Both the position numbers and the translations under genes were made by a program. The notes below the pieces were generated by a model that did not search any database, had not been told where the DNA came from, and saw only the letters and a program-made list of their open reading frames with translations. From Porphyrobacter sp. LM 6 (GTDB lineage Bacteria; Pseudomonadota; Alphaproteobacteria; Sphingomonadales; Sphingomonadaceae), in assembly GCF_001720465.1 (NCBI RefSeq), contig NZ_CP017113.1, positions 682,001-746,000 of the forward strand: a stretch of DNA of 64,000 nt, written 5' to 3'. Shown in pieces: positions 20,765 to 30,361 of this stretch (within the stretch, counting starts at the first letter, position 1; the number at the start of each line of letters is the position of its first letter).

Positions 20765-21649
20765 TCACGAGACGGTTTCAATGACTTGGCGCTGCATCTT
20801 GCGCAAAAGTGCCTGGTCCCATGGCCGCAGGGGTCCTTTGCGCGGGGCCATGTGTGCACAATCGACTGCGGCACGCAAGCCAGCCCCGAACCGTTCAGGT
20901 CCCCAGTCCCGGATTGCGTCCGCCGCCGCAAACCCCATCGACGCACGCTGCTCCTCGTCCATTTCGGATATCGTGATATTTGGGCGCAAGCGCTCGCCAA
21001 CCAAAATTATCACGCGCGTACTCCCAGCGCCGCCAAGCACTCGCGGGGTCCTCGGAAAAGAGATCCTGGCGTTGCGCTAGCAATACAGCGAGCGCCCCCG
21101 GTTTCGAGAAGTCTCCATAGGCTACCTCATGACCGTTCAGAAAACGACCCACGGGATAGTCGTGGCAGAAGACCGGCACGCCCTGCGACAGGGCTTCGAT
21201 GTAAACGCGGCCGAACCCTTCCGCAAGCGAACCCAAGACGAACACGTCAGCGGCCGCGTACTAGGTCGGCACCTCGCTTGGCGGGACCGAGCGCGCCACC
21301 ATGCCGCCCTCGCAGAGTTTGGATCGCGCTTCCGCTACGACCTCACCCGAGGCCTCATCCATGGCCCCGATCATCGCCAGGAAGGGGCGCGGCTCGGACA
21401 TGCGTGCAATTTCGTCCGCGACGTAATCCATGCGCTTGTGTTGCCGCGCGATCCAGCCGACCGACAAGACGATCGGACGATCCGCAGGCAAGCCAAGGGT
21501 CTGACGAGCCTGCTGGCGCCGAATAATCCTCGCAACAGGTTTACCAGGATCCTGCTCTTCGACGCTTACCTGCGCGCCGGTCGGGCCGGAGGGGTGGTGA
21601 CTGAGGCGGTGGCACTAGATCGATTGCGTACCCACTTCGAACGGCCGCA
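20765..21649 (-). pseudogene. Glycosyltransferase family 4, C-terminal half with stop and frameshift
   Basis: Reading leftwards: LGLPADRPIVLSVGWIARQHKRMDYV (start of the GT4 C-domain), EARSKL...VPPSEVPT, then an in-frame TAG at 21261-21263, then YAAADVFVLGSLAEGFGRVYIEAL (the nucleotide-sugar site with its E-x7-E pattern) and ARDNFGWRALAP. A frameshift near 20970 moves the last part (MDEEQRASMGFAAADAIRDWGPERFGAGL) into another frame, ending at 20765. The N-terminal acceptor half is absent; the frame is closed by TAA at 21650-21652. At least one nonsense and one frameshift mutation make this a clear pseudogene. Confidence 0.8.
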
Positions 21650-22660
21650 TTAAGCTGCGTTTTCGTTGTCAGCCTCTGTCTGATGATCTTGCCGCAGCGA
21701 CGGTTGGGAAACTCTCGTAAGTAGAGCCGGATAAGGACCGCCGCCTTCGGGCACGGTTAACCCGCAAGCAGCCTGGTTTGCAGTGGGGCTATTTTCGAAC
21801 GGATGGCTGTTGATGAGAATCGTCGTTGACGGGCTGGGTTTCTTCCCATCGATGAAGTGAAGGCAACGCCTAGGCCGGGGGCAAATCGAGTTGCTCAAGG
21901 AAATGAAAGCGATGCTCTGGAGGTCTTTGGGCGGAGCGATACTCGACGCAGATTGCCGTATCACTTTCAGACTGATTGTGTGGTCTTTTTGATCCTTCGT
22001 TAGAGCTGCACCCAAGCGAATGCGCCAAGTGCAAATGCTCCCACGAGGACCACAATGATGAGGTCCATTTCCCACCACGTCCCATTGCGTGCTTTTTCAT
22101 CCGAGATCCCAAGCAGTCCGGCAAGGGCGGATCTCAAATGATAGAGTGGACCATCTCTGCGCATTCTGTGGATTGTATCGCAACTCAAAAAGTTCCTCCA
22201 GTCAACAAGCGCAATCAGCTTGGTGATACCTTACTAAGAGCCAATGATCGAAATGTGGGAAGCAAAACGACCCTTGGTATCACGACATTCCGCTCGACTT
22301 CCCGTGCACTGCAAGCATTGGTGCTGTCACTGAATGGTGAGCCCTCGCGTCGTCGAAGCGATCATTGACGGTCGCCAGCCCGCGCGCCTTGACCGCAGGC
22401 ACCTGCTCGAGGCTGACCTTCCTCTCTGCTGGCATGCGCAGGAGCGAATGCTGGGGTTCCCTGCGTGATGCAGCGCCGCCGCACTTGCAGTCAGTTTTTT
22501 CTAGACAGAGATATGGGGAGAAGAGAGCCGGTAGACCCGGCTCTTACTGCGTGCTCTGACTCACACCCGGCTTAAGGCGAGGCGAAAATCCCGCAGAACT
22601 GCGCCATTTTCGTCGCAGGGTATGCCCGAAGGCGATTCCTGGATTTCGGGAGAGACTGTT
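21650..22660. other. About 1 kb without a supportable gene
   Basis: Between the glycosyltransferase remnant and tRNA-Leu. Frames of up to 142 codons exist on the minus strand, but none shows a domain, start signal or consistent composition. A 22-codon minus-strand frame at 22000-22065 would encode a single hydrophobic helix, too short to support. A small hairpin AGAGCCGG/CCGGCTCT lies at 22524-22544. The stretch probably consists of decayed accessory DNA. Confidence 0.5.
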
Positions 22661-22747
22661 TGGTGCGGTCGAGAAGACTCGAACTTCCACGGGCTTTCGC
22701 CCACAACGACCTCAACGTTGCGCGTCTACCAGTTCCGCCACGACCGC
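22661..22747 (-). tRNA. tRNA-Leu(GAG)
   Basis: On the minus strand GCGGTCG (22741-22747) pairs with CGACCGC (22665-22671). The anticodon arm is CAACG-TTGAGGT-CGTTG (anticodon GAG), followed by the long class II variable arm TGGGCGAAAGCCCG, a T-arm with GTTCGAGTC and an encoded CCA. Its 3' end faces the degraded accessory region. Confidence 0.96.
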
Positions 22748-22854
22748 ACTCGGGTTTTCCGGGGCAGCCTGATGCTGGCCCCGCGGTAGGAGCGCGCCAC
22801 TAGCAAGGGGTTCTGCCCTGTGCAAGCGCTTTGACGCCTTGCCGTGATTACGGG

Positions 22855-23841
22855 TTAATTGGGTGCCCAGCCAAGGTCAGCCACGGCTGCGCCCGGCGGG
22901 ATATTGGCGATCGCTACGGTCACCGTGACAGTCTCGCCCGGGGCCAGCTGGGTCTTGGCCGGAACCACCACCCAGTCACCCACCTTGCGTTCGCGCTGGT
23001 CGGAGAAGACCACCAGCAGATTGGGCACATCCAGCGAGGTGCGCGCGGTGTTGGTAATCGTCCCGCGCACACGGAAGATGGTTTCACCGTTCGGCAGCGC
23101 TTCGGGGCGTTGATCCTCCACAGGGAAATCGAGCTCGAGGCCGGGGCGACCAATGCCGAAGGTCGGGCGGTCGATCGGCACCCATTCGGGCAGGCCATAG
23201 TAGTTGACCGCGGCAATCGTCCCGGTGGCCAGCACCGCGAAAATCACCGCCGCAATCGTCCACATCTTCAGCGTATTGCGCCGCCGGGTGAATGGCGGAC
23301 GGAAATCGAAGCACGATTCCTGGTCGGCGGCGCTGTAATCATCATCGCCAAAGGGCGGATCATCGACAGTCCCCGCGCCCGAGGCATTGTCGCTGAAGGC
23401 AGCAGGCGCATCCATTTGCGGGGCGATGCGCGGTTCGGGGTCGCTGGTCGCCTGCTGGCTCAATCCCCGGCGCAGGGCGCGCACGGCGATCGAGGCATCG
23501 TCGATACTGGCGCCTTCGGTTTCGGGATTGTCGGCTGCACGCCAATGGCTGACCGATGGGCGCTCTGCCACGGGCGCGCTCTCCGCTGCGGGTGCGGGCT
23601 GCGACGGTGCCGGCGTTGGCGCCGGTGCCGGGTGCGGGGCAGGGGCCTCGGCCACTGGGGCGGAAGCGCCTACGTCCTGACGGGCGGCGGCCGCTTCATC
23701 AGGGTAGCGCAGATCGAGAAGCGGCGGTTCCTGGAACCAGCTGTGCTTGCACTTGGCGCAGCGCACGGTGCGCCCTTCGCTGCCGATGGCAGCATCGGGC
23801 ACCGCATAGCGCGTACCGCAGGCTGGGCAGGCGATGATCAT
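22855..23841 (-). CDS. MJ0042-type zinc-ribbon membrane protein (DUF3426-like)
   Basis: 328 residues. It begins with a zinc ribbon (IIACPACGTRYAVPDAAIG...VRCAKCKHSW; CxxC...CxxC). A Pro/Ala-rich, acidic linker of about 120 residues follows, then one membrane helix (TLKMWTIAAVIFAVLATGTI, about residue 205-225) and a periplasmic beta domain (RVRGTITNTARTSLDVPNLLVVFSD) of DUF3426 type. ATG 23841 has AGGG upstream and places the ribbon at the N-terminus. It is divergent from ftsE, a constant neighbour in sphingomonads. Confidence 0.85.
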   Translation of the reverse strand: MIIACPACGTRYAVPDAAIGSEGRTVRCAKCKHSWFQEPPLLDLRYPDEAAAARQDVGASAPVAEAPAPHPAPAPTPAPSQPAPAAESAPVAERPSVSHWRAADNPETEGASIDDASIAVRALRRGLSQQATSDPEPRIAPQMDAPAAFSDNASGAGTVDDPPFGDDDYSAADQESCFDFRPPFTRRRNTLKMWTIAAVIFAVLATGTIAAVNYYGLPEWVPIDRPTFGIGRPGLELDFPVEDQRPEALPNGETIFRVRGTITNTARTSLDVPNLLVVFSDQRERKVGDWVVVPAKTQLAPGETVTVTVAIANIPPGAAVADLGWAPN

Positions 23842-24008
23842 GTCCCTGTTTGCAATAGTCCGTGCACTCCCGTGCACAAGAGCAAGACCAGCGATCAGCG
23901 GCATTTACCGCTTGTTTTCCACATTGCGGCCCTCGTTTCGGGGGCAAAACTGCGTATCTCTACGATGTTCGTCTTTCCCAGGCTCCGGCCCACTGATAGG
24001 TGCGCGGC

Positions 24009-24746
24009 ATGAATGATCGTCTCACCGAGATCGTGAAGTTCGACAATGTCGGGCTGCGCTATGGGACCGATCCAGAGGTGCTGAGCAATCTCAGCTTCAC
24101 CCTCTACCCCGGCAGTTTCTACTTCCTGACCGGCGCGAGCGGTGCGGGCAAGACCAGCCTTTTGAAGCTGCTCTACCTCTCGCAGCGCCCCACCCGCGGG
24201 GCGATCCGGATGTTCGGGCAGGACCTGATGACGATGCCGCGCGCGCGCCTGCCCGATCTGCGGCGGCGGCTGGGCGTGGTGTTCCAGAACTTCCGTCTGG
24301 TGCCGCACCTCACGGCGTTCGACAATGTTGCCCTGCCGCTAAGGCTCGCGGGGGCAGACGAGAAGCGGGTGGTCAAGGCGGTGGCCGATATGCTCGACTG
24401 GGTGGGCCTTGCCCACCGTGCCCACGCCATCCCCGCGACGCTTTCCGGCGGGGAGCAGCAGCGCGTCGCCATCGCCCGTGCGGTGATCGCCCGCCCGCGC
24501 ATCCTCATCGCCGACGAGCCGACCGGCAACGTCGATCCGGAAATGGCGCTGAAGCTGCTGCGCCTGTTCGAGGCGCTCAACCACCGTGTCGGCACAACCG
24601 TGGTGGTCGCAACCCACGATGTCGACCTGCTGCGCAAGGTGCCGGATTCGCTGATCATGCGGCTGCACAAGGGGCAGTTATCCGATCCCACCGGGGCGCT
24701 GCGCTATCCCCCGCGCCCGTCCGCGCCGATAGGAGCCGGAGCGTGA
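24009..24746 (+). CDS. ftsE: Cell-division ATP-binding protein FtsE
   Basis: 245 residues, a complete ABC ATPase: Walker A GASGAGKTS, Q-loop VVFQNFRLVPHLT, signature LSGGEQQRVAIARA, Walker B ILIADEPTGNVDP and switch His in VVATHDVD. With FtsX it forms the inner-membrane complex that controls peptidoglycan hydrolases at the division site. ftsX overlaps its stop (GTGA). ATG 24009 is used; GTG 24000 would add three residues. Confidence 0.95.
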   Translation: MNDRLTEIVKFDNVGLRYGTDPEVLSNLSFTLYPGSFYFLTGASGAGKTSLLKLLYLSQRPTRGAIRMFGQDLMTMPRARLPDLRRRLGVVFQNFRLVPHLTAFDNVALPLRLAGADEKRVVKAVADMLDWVGLAHRAHAIPATLSGGEQQRVAIARAVIARPRILIADEPTGNVDPEMALKLLRLFEALNHRVGTTVVVATHDVDLLRKVPDSLIMRLHKGQLSDPTGALRYPPRPSAPIGAGA

Positions 24747-25708
24747 GCGGGTCTGGAGCGGGCGAGAACGGGGAAATCGGTCTGGGCGGCGACGCCCCCG
24801 CAAACGACGCCGCACCCGCGATGCCGCGCCCGACGCGCGGGGGCGCGCGGATGCTGCCGGCACCGCGTTTTTCCGGGCCAATCCCGTGGGTGATCGCGAT
24901 CCTCATCGCGCTGGTGGTGATTGCTGCCGCGGGCGGGCTCGCGCTGCGCAACCTTGCCACCAGCGCGCAGGCCGATCTGTCTTCGGCGGTGACAGTGCAG
25001 GTGATCGAGGCCAATCCCGATCTGCGCGCCCAGCGCGGCGCGGCGGCGGTCAAGGCGCTGACGGGGGTCGACGGCGTGCAATCGGTGCGGCTGGTGCCCG
25101 AAACCGAACTGGCAGCGTTGCTCGAGCCCTGGCTTGGGGCAGGCGCGGCGAGCGGCGATGTGCCGATCCCGGCGCTGATCGATGTCGAGCTGACCACCAA
25201 CGCTGGCCCGGCGGAAATCGCGCGGATCGAGGCGGCCTTGCAGACTGCGGTTCCCGGCGCGCGGGTTGACGCGCAATCGGACTGGCTGCGCCCGGTCTAT
25301 GGCGCGCTTTCGGCGCTCCAGTGGCTGGCGCTCGGGCTCGTCGTTCTGGTCGCGCTGGCGACCGCTGCGGCGGTATGGCTGGCCGCGCGCAATGCCTTTG
25401 CGAGCGCGCGGGATACGGTCGAGATCATTCACCTGCTGGGGGCGACTGATCGCCAGATATCGGCGGTATTCCTGCGCACCGTGCTCCGCGAGGCATCCTT
25501 CGGCGCTGTGATCGGCGCGGCTCTGGGCGGGGGCGCGGTGTGGCTGCTGGGACAGCAATTTGCGGCGCTCGATAGCGGCATGGCGAGCGGTGGGGTGCTG
25601 ACGCTTGCCAATTGGCTGATGATTGGTGCGGTGCCGGTGGCGGGCGTGCTGCTCGCGCTGCTGACGGCGCGGATCACCATTGCGCTTGCCCTCAAGGACA
25701 TGCTTTAG
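24743..25708 (+). CDS. ftsX: Cell-division protein FtsX
   Basis: 321 residues: a long Gly/Ala/Pro-rich cytoplasmic start of about 45 residues, a first membrane helix (WVIAILIALVVIAAAGGLAL), an extracytoplasmic domain (VQVIEANPDLRAQRGAAAVKAL), and three further helices in the FtsX/MacB permease domain (LGLVVLVALATAAAVWLA; FGAVIGAALGGGAVWLLG; NWLMIGAVPVAGVLLALL). GTG start overlaps ftsE. The sequence is divergent from enterobacterial FtsX, as usual in sphingomonads. Confidence 0.92.
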   Translation: MSGSGAGENGEIGLGGDAPANDAAPAMPRPTRGGARMLPAPRFSGPIPWVIAILIALVVIAAAGGLALRNLATSAQADLSSAVTVQVIEANPDLRAQRGAAAVKALTGVDGVQSVRLVPETELAALLEPWLGAGAASGDVPIPALIDVELTTNAGPAEIARIEAALQTAVPGARVDAQSDWLRPVYGALSALQWLALGLVVLVALATAAAVWLAARNAFASARDTVEIIHLLGATDRQISAVFLRTVLREASFGAVIGAALGGGAVWLLGQQFAALDSGMASGGVLTLANWLMIGAVPVAGVLLALLTARITIALALKDML

Positions 25709-25718
25709 GCCTCACACT

Positions 25719-26252
25719 ATGATGCGGCGCCTGCTTTCCTTTGTATTCCTGCTGTGGGCGATCGGCTTCCTGTGGTTCGTCGTCGCCTTGCCGCAGCCTG
25801 CGACCGACGCGCAGCTCACCGATGCGGTGATCGTGCCGACCGGCGGAGCGGGCCGGATTGCGCGCGGGCTGGACGTGCTGGACCGCGGCCTCGCCAAGAA
25901 GATGCTGGTGAGCGGCGTCGATCCCGAAGTGAAGCCGGCCGAATTCGCTGCCGAGTTCGGCGTTCGCGCGGAGGCAATGGCCTGCTGCATCACGCTGGGC
26001 TTCAGTGCGGTCGATACCCGTTCCAACGCGGCCGAGACGGCGAAGTGGGTGGCGCAGAACGAAGTGCAATCATTGCGGCTGGTGACGACCGACTGGCACA
26101 TGCGCCGCGCGGCCAGCGAGCTTGACCGCACTCTGCCCGATCATGTCACGGTGATCCGCGATGCGGTCCCCTCCAATCCGCAAGTCGGCACGCTGTTTCT
26201 CGAGTATCACAAGCTGCTCGCGAGCCGGGCAGCGGGACTGGCGGACCTTTGA
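25719..26252 (+). CDS. YdcF/ElyC-family (DUF218) envelope protein
   Basis: 177 residues with one N-terminal membrane anchor (RLLSFVFLLWAIGFLWFVVAL), then the DUF218 fold: DAVIVPTGGAGRIARGLDVL, KKMLVSGV, DTRSNAAETAKW and LVTTDWHMRRAASEL. Homologues such as ElyC affect cell-wall or outer-membrane integrity, mechanism unclear. It is the third gene of a ftsE-ftsX-ydcF-plsC run and its stop overlaps plsC (TTGA). Two adjacent ATGs (25719, 25722) can serve as start. Confidence 0.85.
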   Translation: MMRRLLSFVFLLWAIGFLWFVVALPQPATDAQLTDAVIVPTGGAGRIARGLDVLDRGLAKKMLVSGVDPEVKPAEFAAEFGVRAEAMACCITLGFSAVDTRSNAAETAKWVAQNEVQSLRLVTTDWHMRRAASELDRTLPDHVTVIRDAVPSNPQVGTLFLEYHKLLASRAAGLADL

Positions 26253-26971
26253 ACGCGATCGTCGCCGCGCTTCGCAGCCTTGCGTTCTATGTCCTGTTTT
26301 ACAGCGGCAGCGCGCTGCTGGTGGTCGCCTCGGTGGTGGCGGTCGCGGCGCGGCCCCGCTGGCTGCGGGCGGTGGTGGCCAAGTGGGGTGACTGGCACCT
26401 GTGGTGCGTCCGGAATGTGCTCGGCATCACGGTCGTGCTCGATGGTGCCTTGCCGGATGGGCCGGTGCTGATCGCAATCAAGCATGAAAGCTACTTCGAG
26501 GCGATCGATACCCCGCGGTTGCTTGCCTTCCCCGCCGTGTTCGCCAAGCAGGAGCTGTTTCGCATCCCCGGCTGGGGCTATTCGGCGATCGTCTATGGAC
26601 TGGTTCCGGTGGCGCGCGATCAGGGGGCGCGGGCGCTGCGTTCGATGATCGCGAGCGCCAAGGAGCGCGTGGCGGCGGGGCGTCCGCTGGTGATTTTCCC
26701 CGAAGGAACGCGGGTGCCGCACGGGTCCAGGCCACCGCTGCAGGCCGGGTTCGCCGGGCTCTACAAGCTGCTTGGCCTGCCCGTCGTGCCGATCGCGGTC
26801 GATAGTGGGCCGACCTATCACCGCGTGATCAAGCGGCCGGGGCGGATTACGTACAAGGTCGGCGAGACCATCCCTGCAGGCCTGCCCCGCGAAGAGATCG
26901 AGGCGCGGGTCCATGCGGCGATCAACGCGCTGAACCCGGCTTCACCCGATCCTGGAACCTTGCATCCGTGA
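26249..26971 (+). CDS. plsC: 1-acyl-sn-glycerol-3-phosphate acyltransferase
   Basis: 240 residues from TTG 26249. An N-terminal hydrophobic segment (LAFYVLFYSGSALLVVASVVAV) anchors it; KHESYFEAID supplies the catalytic His in an H-x4-E form of the acyltransferase motif, and IFPEGTRVPHG is the phosphate-binding motif. It makes phosphatidic acid from lysophosphatidic acid. Overlapping starts and stops tie it to ydcF and to the NRAMP-like gene (GTGA). Confidence 0.92.
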   Translation: MNAIVAALRSLAFYVLFYSGSALLVVASVVAVAARPRWLRAVVAKWGDWHLWCVRNVLGITVVLDGALPDGPVLIAIKHESYFEAIDTPRLLAFPAVFAKQELFRIPGWGYSAIVYGLVPVARDQGARALRSMIASAKERVAAGRPLVIFPEGTRVPHGSRPPLQAGFAGLYKLLGLPVVPIAVDSGPTYHRVIKRPGRITYKVGETIPAGLPREEIEARVHAAINALNPASPDPGTLHP

Positions 26972-28254
26972 CCGCCCCGGACGAGCACGCGGACGATCGG
27001 CACACCGAACCCGATGGGCGGACATGGGGCGAGGTGCTGGGCCCCGGATTGATCACCGGCGCGGCCGATGATGATCCGAGCGGGATCGGCACCTACAGCC
27101 AGATCGGCGCGCAGTTCGGCTTCAGCCTCGCGTGGATCATGGTGTTCAGCTACCCGCTGCTGGTCGCGACGCAGCTGATCTGCGCGCGCATCGGCGCGGT
27201 GACCGGACATGGCATTGCGCACAACCTGAAGCGCCACTATCCGCGCCCGGTGCTGTGGTTTGCGGTGATGCTCCTCCTAATCGCTAACACGATCAATCTC
27301 GGCGCGGACCTTGGTGCGATGGCGGCTGCGCTCAACCTGCTGCTGCCGGGACCGATCATGCTCTATGTGGTGCTGTTCGGCGGCATTTCGGTACTGCTTG
27401 AGGTGTTCGTTGCCTATGCGCTCTACACCCGCATCCTGAAGTGGTCGGCGCTTTCGCTGCTCGCCTATATCCTTGTGCCCTTTGTCGCGGATATCTCGCC
27501 GCAAGAGGTGCTGCGGGGCGTCGTTGTGCCCGAACTCACGTTTGACCGGCAGACGGCGATGGCCGTCATTGCGGCACTGGGCACGACGATCAGCCCCTAC
27601 CTGTTCTTCTGGCAAGCCGGGCAGGAAGTGGAGGAGCAGCACCGTCTTCACACGCGTCCTCTCGGCGTGCGTCCGCGGACGGCAGGCCCTGGCCTCAAAC
27701 GGATGCAGACCGATACCGTTATCGGCATGGGGGTTACCAGCGTCACCGCGCTGTTCATCGTGATCGCCACGGCCGCCACGCTTCATGCAAACGGGATCAA
27801 CGAGATCGCCTCTGCCGATGCAGCAGCCAGCGCGCTGCGCCCGATCGCAGGGGATTTCAGTTTCCTGCTGTTTGCCGTGGGGATCATTGGCATCGGCTTG
27901 CTGGCGGTGCCAGTGCTAGCGGGATCGGCCGCCTATGCGCTGTCCGAGACCTTCGGCTGGACCGAAGGGCTGGACCGCAAGCCGCATGAGGCCAAGGCCT
28001 TCTACGGCGCGATCGTCGTCGCGGTGCTGAGCGGCGTGGCACTCAATTTGATCGGCATCGATCCTATGCAGGCGCTTTACTGGACTGCGGTGATCAATGG
28101 GCTGCTCGCACCACCCTTGATGGTGATGACGATGCTGGCAGCGAGCAATCCCAAGGTAATGGGCCGGTTGACCTTACCGCCGCTGCTCAAGTTCGGCGGA
28201 TGGGCGGCAACAGCCGTCATGACCCTGGTCTCGGGGATGTTCCTGCTGAGCTAG
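26968..28254 (+). CDS. NRAMP-superfamily transporter with non-canonical metal site
   Basis: 428 residues with about 11 membrane helices. GPGLITGAADDDPSGIGTYSQIG is the TM1 signature, but the canonical D-P-G-N is D-P-S-G; in TM6, where Mn/Fe transporters have M-P-H, the sequence is WQAGQEVEEQ. It therefore belongs to the divergent NRAMP-like branch in which the substrate (Mg2+, another ion, or something else) is not settled. A GTG start overlaps plsC by four bases and its stop overlaps that of tyrC on the other strand. Confidence 0.88.
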   Translation: MTAPDEHADDRHTEPDGRTWGEVLGPGLITGAADDDPSGIGTYSQIGAQFGFSLAWIMVFSYPLLVATQLICARIGAVTGHGIAHNLKRHYPRPVLWFAVMLLLIANTINLGADLGAMAAALNLLLPGPIMLYVVLFGGISVLLEVFVAYALYTRILKWSALSLLAYILVPFVADISPQEVLRGVVVPELTFDRQTAMAVIAALGTTISPYLFFWQAGQEVEEQHRLHTRPLGVRPRTAGPGLKRMQTDTVIGMGVTSVTALFIVIATAATLHANGINEIASADAAASALRPIAGDFSFLLFAVGIIGIGLLAVPVLAGSAAYALSETFGWTEGLDRKPHEAKAFYGAIVVAVLSGVALNLIGIDPMQALYWTAVINGLLAPPLMVMTMLAASNPKVMGRLTLPPLLKFGGWAATAVMTLVSGMFLLS

Positions 28255-29159
28255 TCGGGATGCTGGCGCCCGAAGTCGGGGCGCTCGTCATCCTGACCCT
28301 GCTCGATTACCTGCCGCCGGATGGCGCGGGTGCGGGTGAAGAGATCGAACAGCGTGTCTCCGTCGCCCGAACGGATCGCGCGTTGCAACGCGGTCAGATC
28401 CTCGGTGAAACGCCCGAGCATCTCCAGCACGGCGCCCTTGTTGGTCAGGAACACGTCGCGCCACATCACCGGATCCGACGCGGCGATACGGGTGAAATCG
28501 CGGAAACCGCCTGCCGAATATTTGATGACCTCGCTCTGGGTCACGTCTTCCAGATCGCTCGCCGTGCCGACGATGGTGTAGGCGATGAGGTGCGGGATGT
28601 GGCTGGTGACGGCCAGCACCAGATCGTGGTGCGCCGCGTCCATCAGTTCGACCTTGGATCCGAGCTTCGTCCAGAAGTCCGACAGCGCTTCGAGTGCCGC
28701 AGGGTCGACGCCTTCGGGCGGGGTGATGATGCACCAGCGGCCCGCAAACAGCGTGGCAAAGCCCGCCTCCGGCCCGCTCTGCTCGGTGCCTGCCACCGGG
28801 TGCGCGGGGATAATCGTGGCGCCGGGGAGCGCGGTGGCCAGCGCCTCGGCGACGGCGGCCTTGGACGAACCGACATCGCTCACGACGGCGTGGGGTGCGA
28901 GGCCCGGCGCAATCGCGCGGGCGGCATCGCCCATCGCCCCCACGGGGACGCACAGGATCACCAGATCGGCGTTGGCGACGGCGTCTTCGGCACGCTCGCA
29001 CACCTGATCGACGAGGCCGCGTGCCGCTGCCCGCTCACGCACGGAAGCATCGCGGTCCCAGCCGGAGGTGGCGATGCCCAACCCGCGCGCCTTGACCGCC
29101 AGCCCGATCGAGCCGCCGAGCAGGCCGAGGCCGATGATTGCGACGCGCTGGATGGTCAT
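28251..29159 (-). CDS. tyrC: Prephenate/arogenate (cyclohexadienyl) dehydrogenase
   Basis: 302 residues. [22 protein letters not shown] is the NAD(P) fold; [14 protein letters not shown] (about residues 108-121) carries the catalytic His of TyrA-type dehydrogenases; the all-helical C-domain follows ([33 protein letters not shown]). There is no chorismate mutase or ACT domain. It makes tyrosine precursors. ATG 29159 overlaps the hisC stop (ATGA) and has GAGAGG upstream; hisC-tyrC is a frequent aromatic-amino-acid pair in this order. Confidence 0.93.
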   Translation of the reverse strand: MTIQRVAIIGLGLLGGSIGLAVKARGLGIATSGWDRDASVRERAAARGLVDQVCERAEDAVANADLVILCVPVGAMGDAARAIAPGLAPHAVVSDVGSSKAAVAEALATALPGATIIPAHPVAGTEQSGPEAGFATLFAGRWCIITPPEGVDPAALEALSDFWTKLGSKVELMDAAHHDLVLAVTSHIPHLIAYTIVGTASDLEDVTQSEVIKYSAGGFRDFTRIAASDPVMWRDVFLTNKGAVLEMLGRFTEDLTALQRAIRSGDGDTLFDLFTRTRAIRRQVIEQGQDDERPDFGRQHPD

Positions 29160-30253
29160 GCTGCCTCTCCGCACAGGCGGCGGAGCGTCGCGATGACGTC
29201 GGTCGTCGCTTCGGCGGTGCCGATGGTGATGCGCAGCGAATTGGGCAGACCCTGGCTCGGCAAGTGGCGCACCGCGTAACCCGCGTCGGACAGCGCTTCA
29301 AGCGCCTGCGCCGCCGAAACCGAGCCTTCGAAATGGACGAGCAGGAAATTGGCCTCGCTCGGACAGGCCGAGATGCCATGGTTGCCGAGCATCGCGATAG
29401 CTTCGGCAAAGCGCGTGCGCTCCTTGGCGTTGTGCTCGCGGCTGGCGGTGACGAAGGCCTGATCGCCGAGCGCCGCCAGCGCCGCCTTCTGCCCGCTCAC
29501 CGAGACGTTGAACGCCCCGCGCAGCCGGTTGACCAGATCGATCAGGTTCGGTGCGCCCGTCACCCAGCCGACCCGTTCCGAGGCCAGACCATAGGCCTTG
29601 GAGAAAGTGCGGCTCACCAGCACGTTCTCATGCGCGGCGGCGAGTTCGAAGGCGGCGCTCTGGAACGCCGGATCGACATACTCGCCGTACGCCTCGTCCA
29701 CCACCAGCAGCACGTCCGAGGGCAGGCCGGCGTGCAGCCGCACGACTTCGGACGGTGGCAGGAAGGTGCCGACCGGATTGTTCGGATTGTCGAGCAACAC
29801 CACCTTGGTCCGCTCGGTAACGGCGGCGAGCAGGTTGTCGACACTCGCTGCGTAATTGTCGTCTGCCGCCAGCACCGGCGTCGCGCCCACCTTCTGGGCG
29901 AGCAGCGGGTAGAGCGAGAAGGAGTAGCGCGAGGCCAGCACCTCGTCTCCCGGCCCGGCGAGCGCCTGAACCGCGCAGTGCAGCAGCTCACCAGAGCCGG
30001 TGCCGCACACGATCCGGTCAGGATCAAGTCCGTGCACTTCGGCGATCTTCTCGCGCAGCGCACGCGCATCGGGATCGGGGTAATCCGCCGCCACATGGCC
30101 TTCGGCCAGCGCCGCAAGCGCCGCCGGGCTCGATCCCAGCGGGTTTTCATTGGCCGACAGCTTGGTGAGCGGTTTCCCGCTCGCCGACTTGGACTTGCCC
30201 GGCACATAGGCGTGGATCTGGGCGATCCAGGGCTTGGGTTGCGGTGTGGACAT
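29156..30253 (-). CDS. hisC: Histidinol-phosphate / aromatic aminotransferase
   Basis: 365 residues, PLP fold type [14 protein letters not shown] near the start, [35 protein letters not shown] and [17 protein letters not shown] (PLP-lysine Lys219) are typical HisC2-type motifs. Directly upstream of tyrC with overlap, so it may serve both histidine and tyrosine/phenylalanine synthesis. Its start is 108 bases from the divergent metX start. Confidence 0.93.
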   Translation of the reverse strand: MSTPQPKPWIAQIHAYVPGKSKSASGKPLTKLSANENPLGSSPAALAALAEGHVAADYPDPDARALREKIAEVHGLDPDRIVCGTGSGELLHCAVQALAGPGDEVLASRYSFSLYPLLAQKVGATPVLAADDNYAASVDNLLAAVTERTKVVLLDNPNNPVGTFLPPSEVVRLHAGLPSDVLLVVDEAYGEYVDPAFQSAAFELAAAHENVLVSRTFSKAYGLASERVGWVTGAPNLIDLVNRLRGAFNVSVSGQKAALAALGDQAFVTASREHNAKERTRFAEAIAMLGNHGISACPSEANFLLVHFEGSVSAAQALEALSDAGYAVRHLPSQGLPNSLRITIGTAEATTDVIATLRRLCGEAA

Positions 30254-30361
30254 GGGACTGGCGCGATAGCCAGTTTGTCGCCGCGAATACAGCGCGAAAA
30301 CGCTTCGCTATCTGTGGCTGCGATTGACATGCGCTGGGGCCTCCCCCAATTCGCTCGGTCA

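Noticed and set aside
22000..22065. A 22-residue hydrophobic micro-peptide on the minus strand
   Set aside because: No good ribosome site and too short to judge; it does not match KdpF or another known small membrane protein.
15262..22660. Integrative island with attachment sites at tRNA-Leu(GAG)
   Set aside because: The tRNA 3' end faces the region, but there is no integrase, and no direct repeat of the tRNA end longer than about 10 bases near the left boundary (GCGGTCGA at about 16050 and 17337 is too short).
29138..30361. Apparent 400-codon N-terminal extension of metX
   Set aside because: The extension is antisense to hisC and has no similarity; MetX begins at 30362 (or 30329).
30254..30361. 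SAM riboswitch (SAM-II type) upstream of metX
   Set aside because: The gap is only 108 bases and I could not find the GCTAAA-type pseudoknot core.
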